Below are positions 62,201 to 64,000 of a stretch of DNA of 64,000 nucleotides, in pieces (the stretch's first letter is position 1; each line of letters starts with the position of its first letter). The stretch lies in contig VTPC01000634.1 of the NCBI GenBank assembly GCA_011009095.1, forward strand, positions 372,001 through 436,000, read 5' to 3'. The notes under the pieces were generated by a model. The model made no database searches, had not been told where the DNA came from, and saw only the letters and a list, made by a program, of their open reading frames with translations. Source of the stretch: Ignelater luminosus. Its lineage: Eukaryota; Arthropoda; Insecta; Coleoptera; Elateridae. Made by a program: the position numbers and the translations under genes.

Positions 62201-62530
62201 CCATCCCACACTAAAATAAGATGTGCATTAATTAACAAACCTTTAAGATACCTAATTATTTGGTAAACATATACATTTCTCTAGAAAAATAATAAAGATG
62301 TTAAAGAATAGATCTATAAAAGTATTTTCTCGAAATGGTTTTTCTCTACTCAAATTTATGTTAGTTTAATAGAATTTGTAGCTCATTTTAGACAGTGAAT
62401 GTGTCATGAATATACAACACATTCTTTGTAATTAGTATAGCTCATTAGATACATAAATGTATTACCCTGTGGCACTTATTATTATGCCTGATATTTTAAT
62501 AAATTTTCGATGTTTTCTGTAAAATTCCAT
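59222..62530 (-). CDS. SERAC1: SERAC1-like serine hydrolase-fold protein, eight coding exons
   Basis: Coding exons on minus are 62530-62466, 62210-61682, 61626-61350, 61286-61011, 60801-60609, 60018-59726, 59655-59497 and 59439-59222. They join in frame to 669 residues ending at TAA (human SERAC1 about 654). Residues about 10-27 are a hydrophobic segment (IKISGIIISATG, then GWIIT), matching the family's N-terminal anchor. An ARM-like helical region follows (RRAVKQLAEI, LLSLLMEIH-type). The alpha/beta-hydrolase part starts at DVVFVHGLLGG, with THSMGGLLVK carrying the nucleophile serine and FYSTPHIGSRLA downstream. The family acts at mitochondria-ER contacts in phosphatidylglycerol remodelling and cholesterol handling. 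Exon 5 adds about 60 residues absent from the human protein at this place; its acceptor (60803-60802) is weak. The stop overlaps a donor-like AG/GTAAAG, so a short last exon may lie downstream. Confidence 0.93.
60385..60465. repeat. Small foldback in SERAC1 intron 5
   Basis: A perfect 10-bp pair, ATGCCCATAT and ATATGGGCAT, around an 18-bp spacer. It extends outward with partial matches (AGAGTAGATATG against TCTCCACTCTAG). It is short and may be a MITE fragment. Confidence 0.45.
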
Positions 62531-63009
62531 TTACGTTGTTTTGAATTTGACAACTAACCTTAAAAACTAGATTCTAGAATGCCTAGAATCACAGTAGCCA
62601 TCAGAAAAGTACAAAAAGAACTATTACAGTAGCGCCAACATTCAAATGCATGAAATGGAATTTTGGTAGTTGCGGGTAGTTAATTTTCAAAAATTTCCAT
62701 TCGAATTTCCAAGAACAACGTGAGAGCGCAGCGCTGTGATACGGTACATTTTTTATTTCTACATAGGAATTTGACAAGAGGTACGTTGTACACGAAATTC
62801 ATTAAAAATATTGTCCGAGATTTTTTTAATATTTGCAGCCAAAAATTCTGGTTATAACCGGGTTATAACTGGATGTGGTGGTTAGGTTAGTTACCTGCAG
62901 AACAAAAGTGAGTCAAATCACGACATTCGTACGCGCCATTTTGCAACACGTTACACACGTTTCTTCATTTCGTTTTAGAATTAAAAGTGTAATTTAAATA
63001 GTTATAGTG
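62531..63009. promoter_or_regulatory. Shared promoter region of divergent SERAC1 and eRF1
   Basis: 479 bp separate the SERAC1 ATG (minus, 62530) from the eRF1 ATG (plus, 63010). The region is richer in CG than the introns, as is common for housekeeping bidirectional promoters. No TATA box stands out. The 5' UTRs of both genes lie here. Confidence 0.6.

Positions 63010-64000
<991 letters not shown>

Overview
This is an AT-rich, intron-containing animal nuclear window. The proteins are clearly arthropod/insect-like; a beetle is plausible, but the sequence alone does not fix the order. It holds five conserved protein-coding genes embedded in a dense population of degraded DNA transposons, miniature inverted-repeat elements (MITEs) and non-LTR retroelement remnants. 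I found no bacterial-type operons, CRISPR arrays or rRNA genes.

Layout. (1) 745-32445, minus: a BTB/POZ transcription factor of four coding exons spread over about 31.7 kb. It encodes a BTB domain, an AT-hook and two tandem pipsqueak-like helix-turn-helix modules. Its three introns hold a degraded piggyBac element, an R1-like LINE remnant, a Ty3/gypsy reverse transcriptase scrap, a jockey-like RT scrap and at least eight foldback elements or MITEs. (2) 33776-44838, plus: PRPF4, the U4/U6 snRNP 60 kDa WD40 protein, in six exons. Its 9.2-kb second intron is a nested mosaic of Tc1/mariner elements and a LINE. (3) 44904-50480, minus: COG7, a conserved oligomeric Golgi complex subunit, in eight coding exons. 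It converges tail-to-tail on PRPF4 with only 65 bp between the stop codons. A hAT-type MITE lies in its fifth intron. (4) 50.6-59.2 kb: a repeat-rich spacer with a mariner-type transposase fragment, two Tc1-like transposons, a GC-rich island and other unclassified repeats. (5) 59222-62530, minus: SERAC1, a serine-hydrolase-fold lipid remodelling protein, in eight coding exons. (6) 63010 onwards, plus: the first two coding exons of the translation termination factor eRF1. It is divergent from SERAC1 across a 479-bp shared promoter region and runs off the window.

How the parts relate. The host genes do unrelated housekeeping or regulatory jobs: transcription, splicing, Golgi trafficking, lipid remodelling and translation termination. 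They are arranged as two divergent pairs (BTB gene/PRPF4 and SERAC1/eRF1) and one convergent pair (PRPF4/COG7). Exon boundaries below were set by hand from GT/AG signals and reading-frame continuity, and every joined coding sequence closes in frame. The most informative non-genic signal is the set of TA-flanked elements. One family with inverted arms of about 400 bp occurs three times, and two of those copies still carry transposase fragments, which points to the likely source of the non-coding copy.
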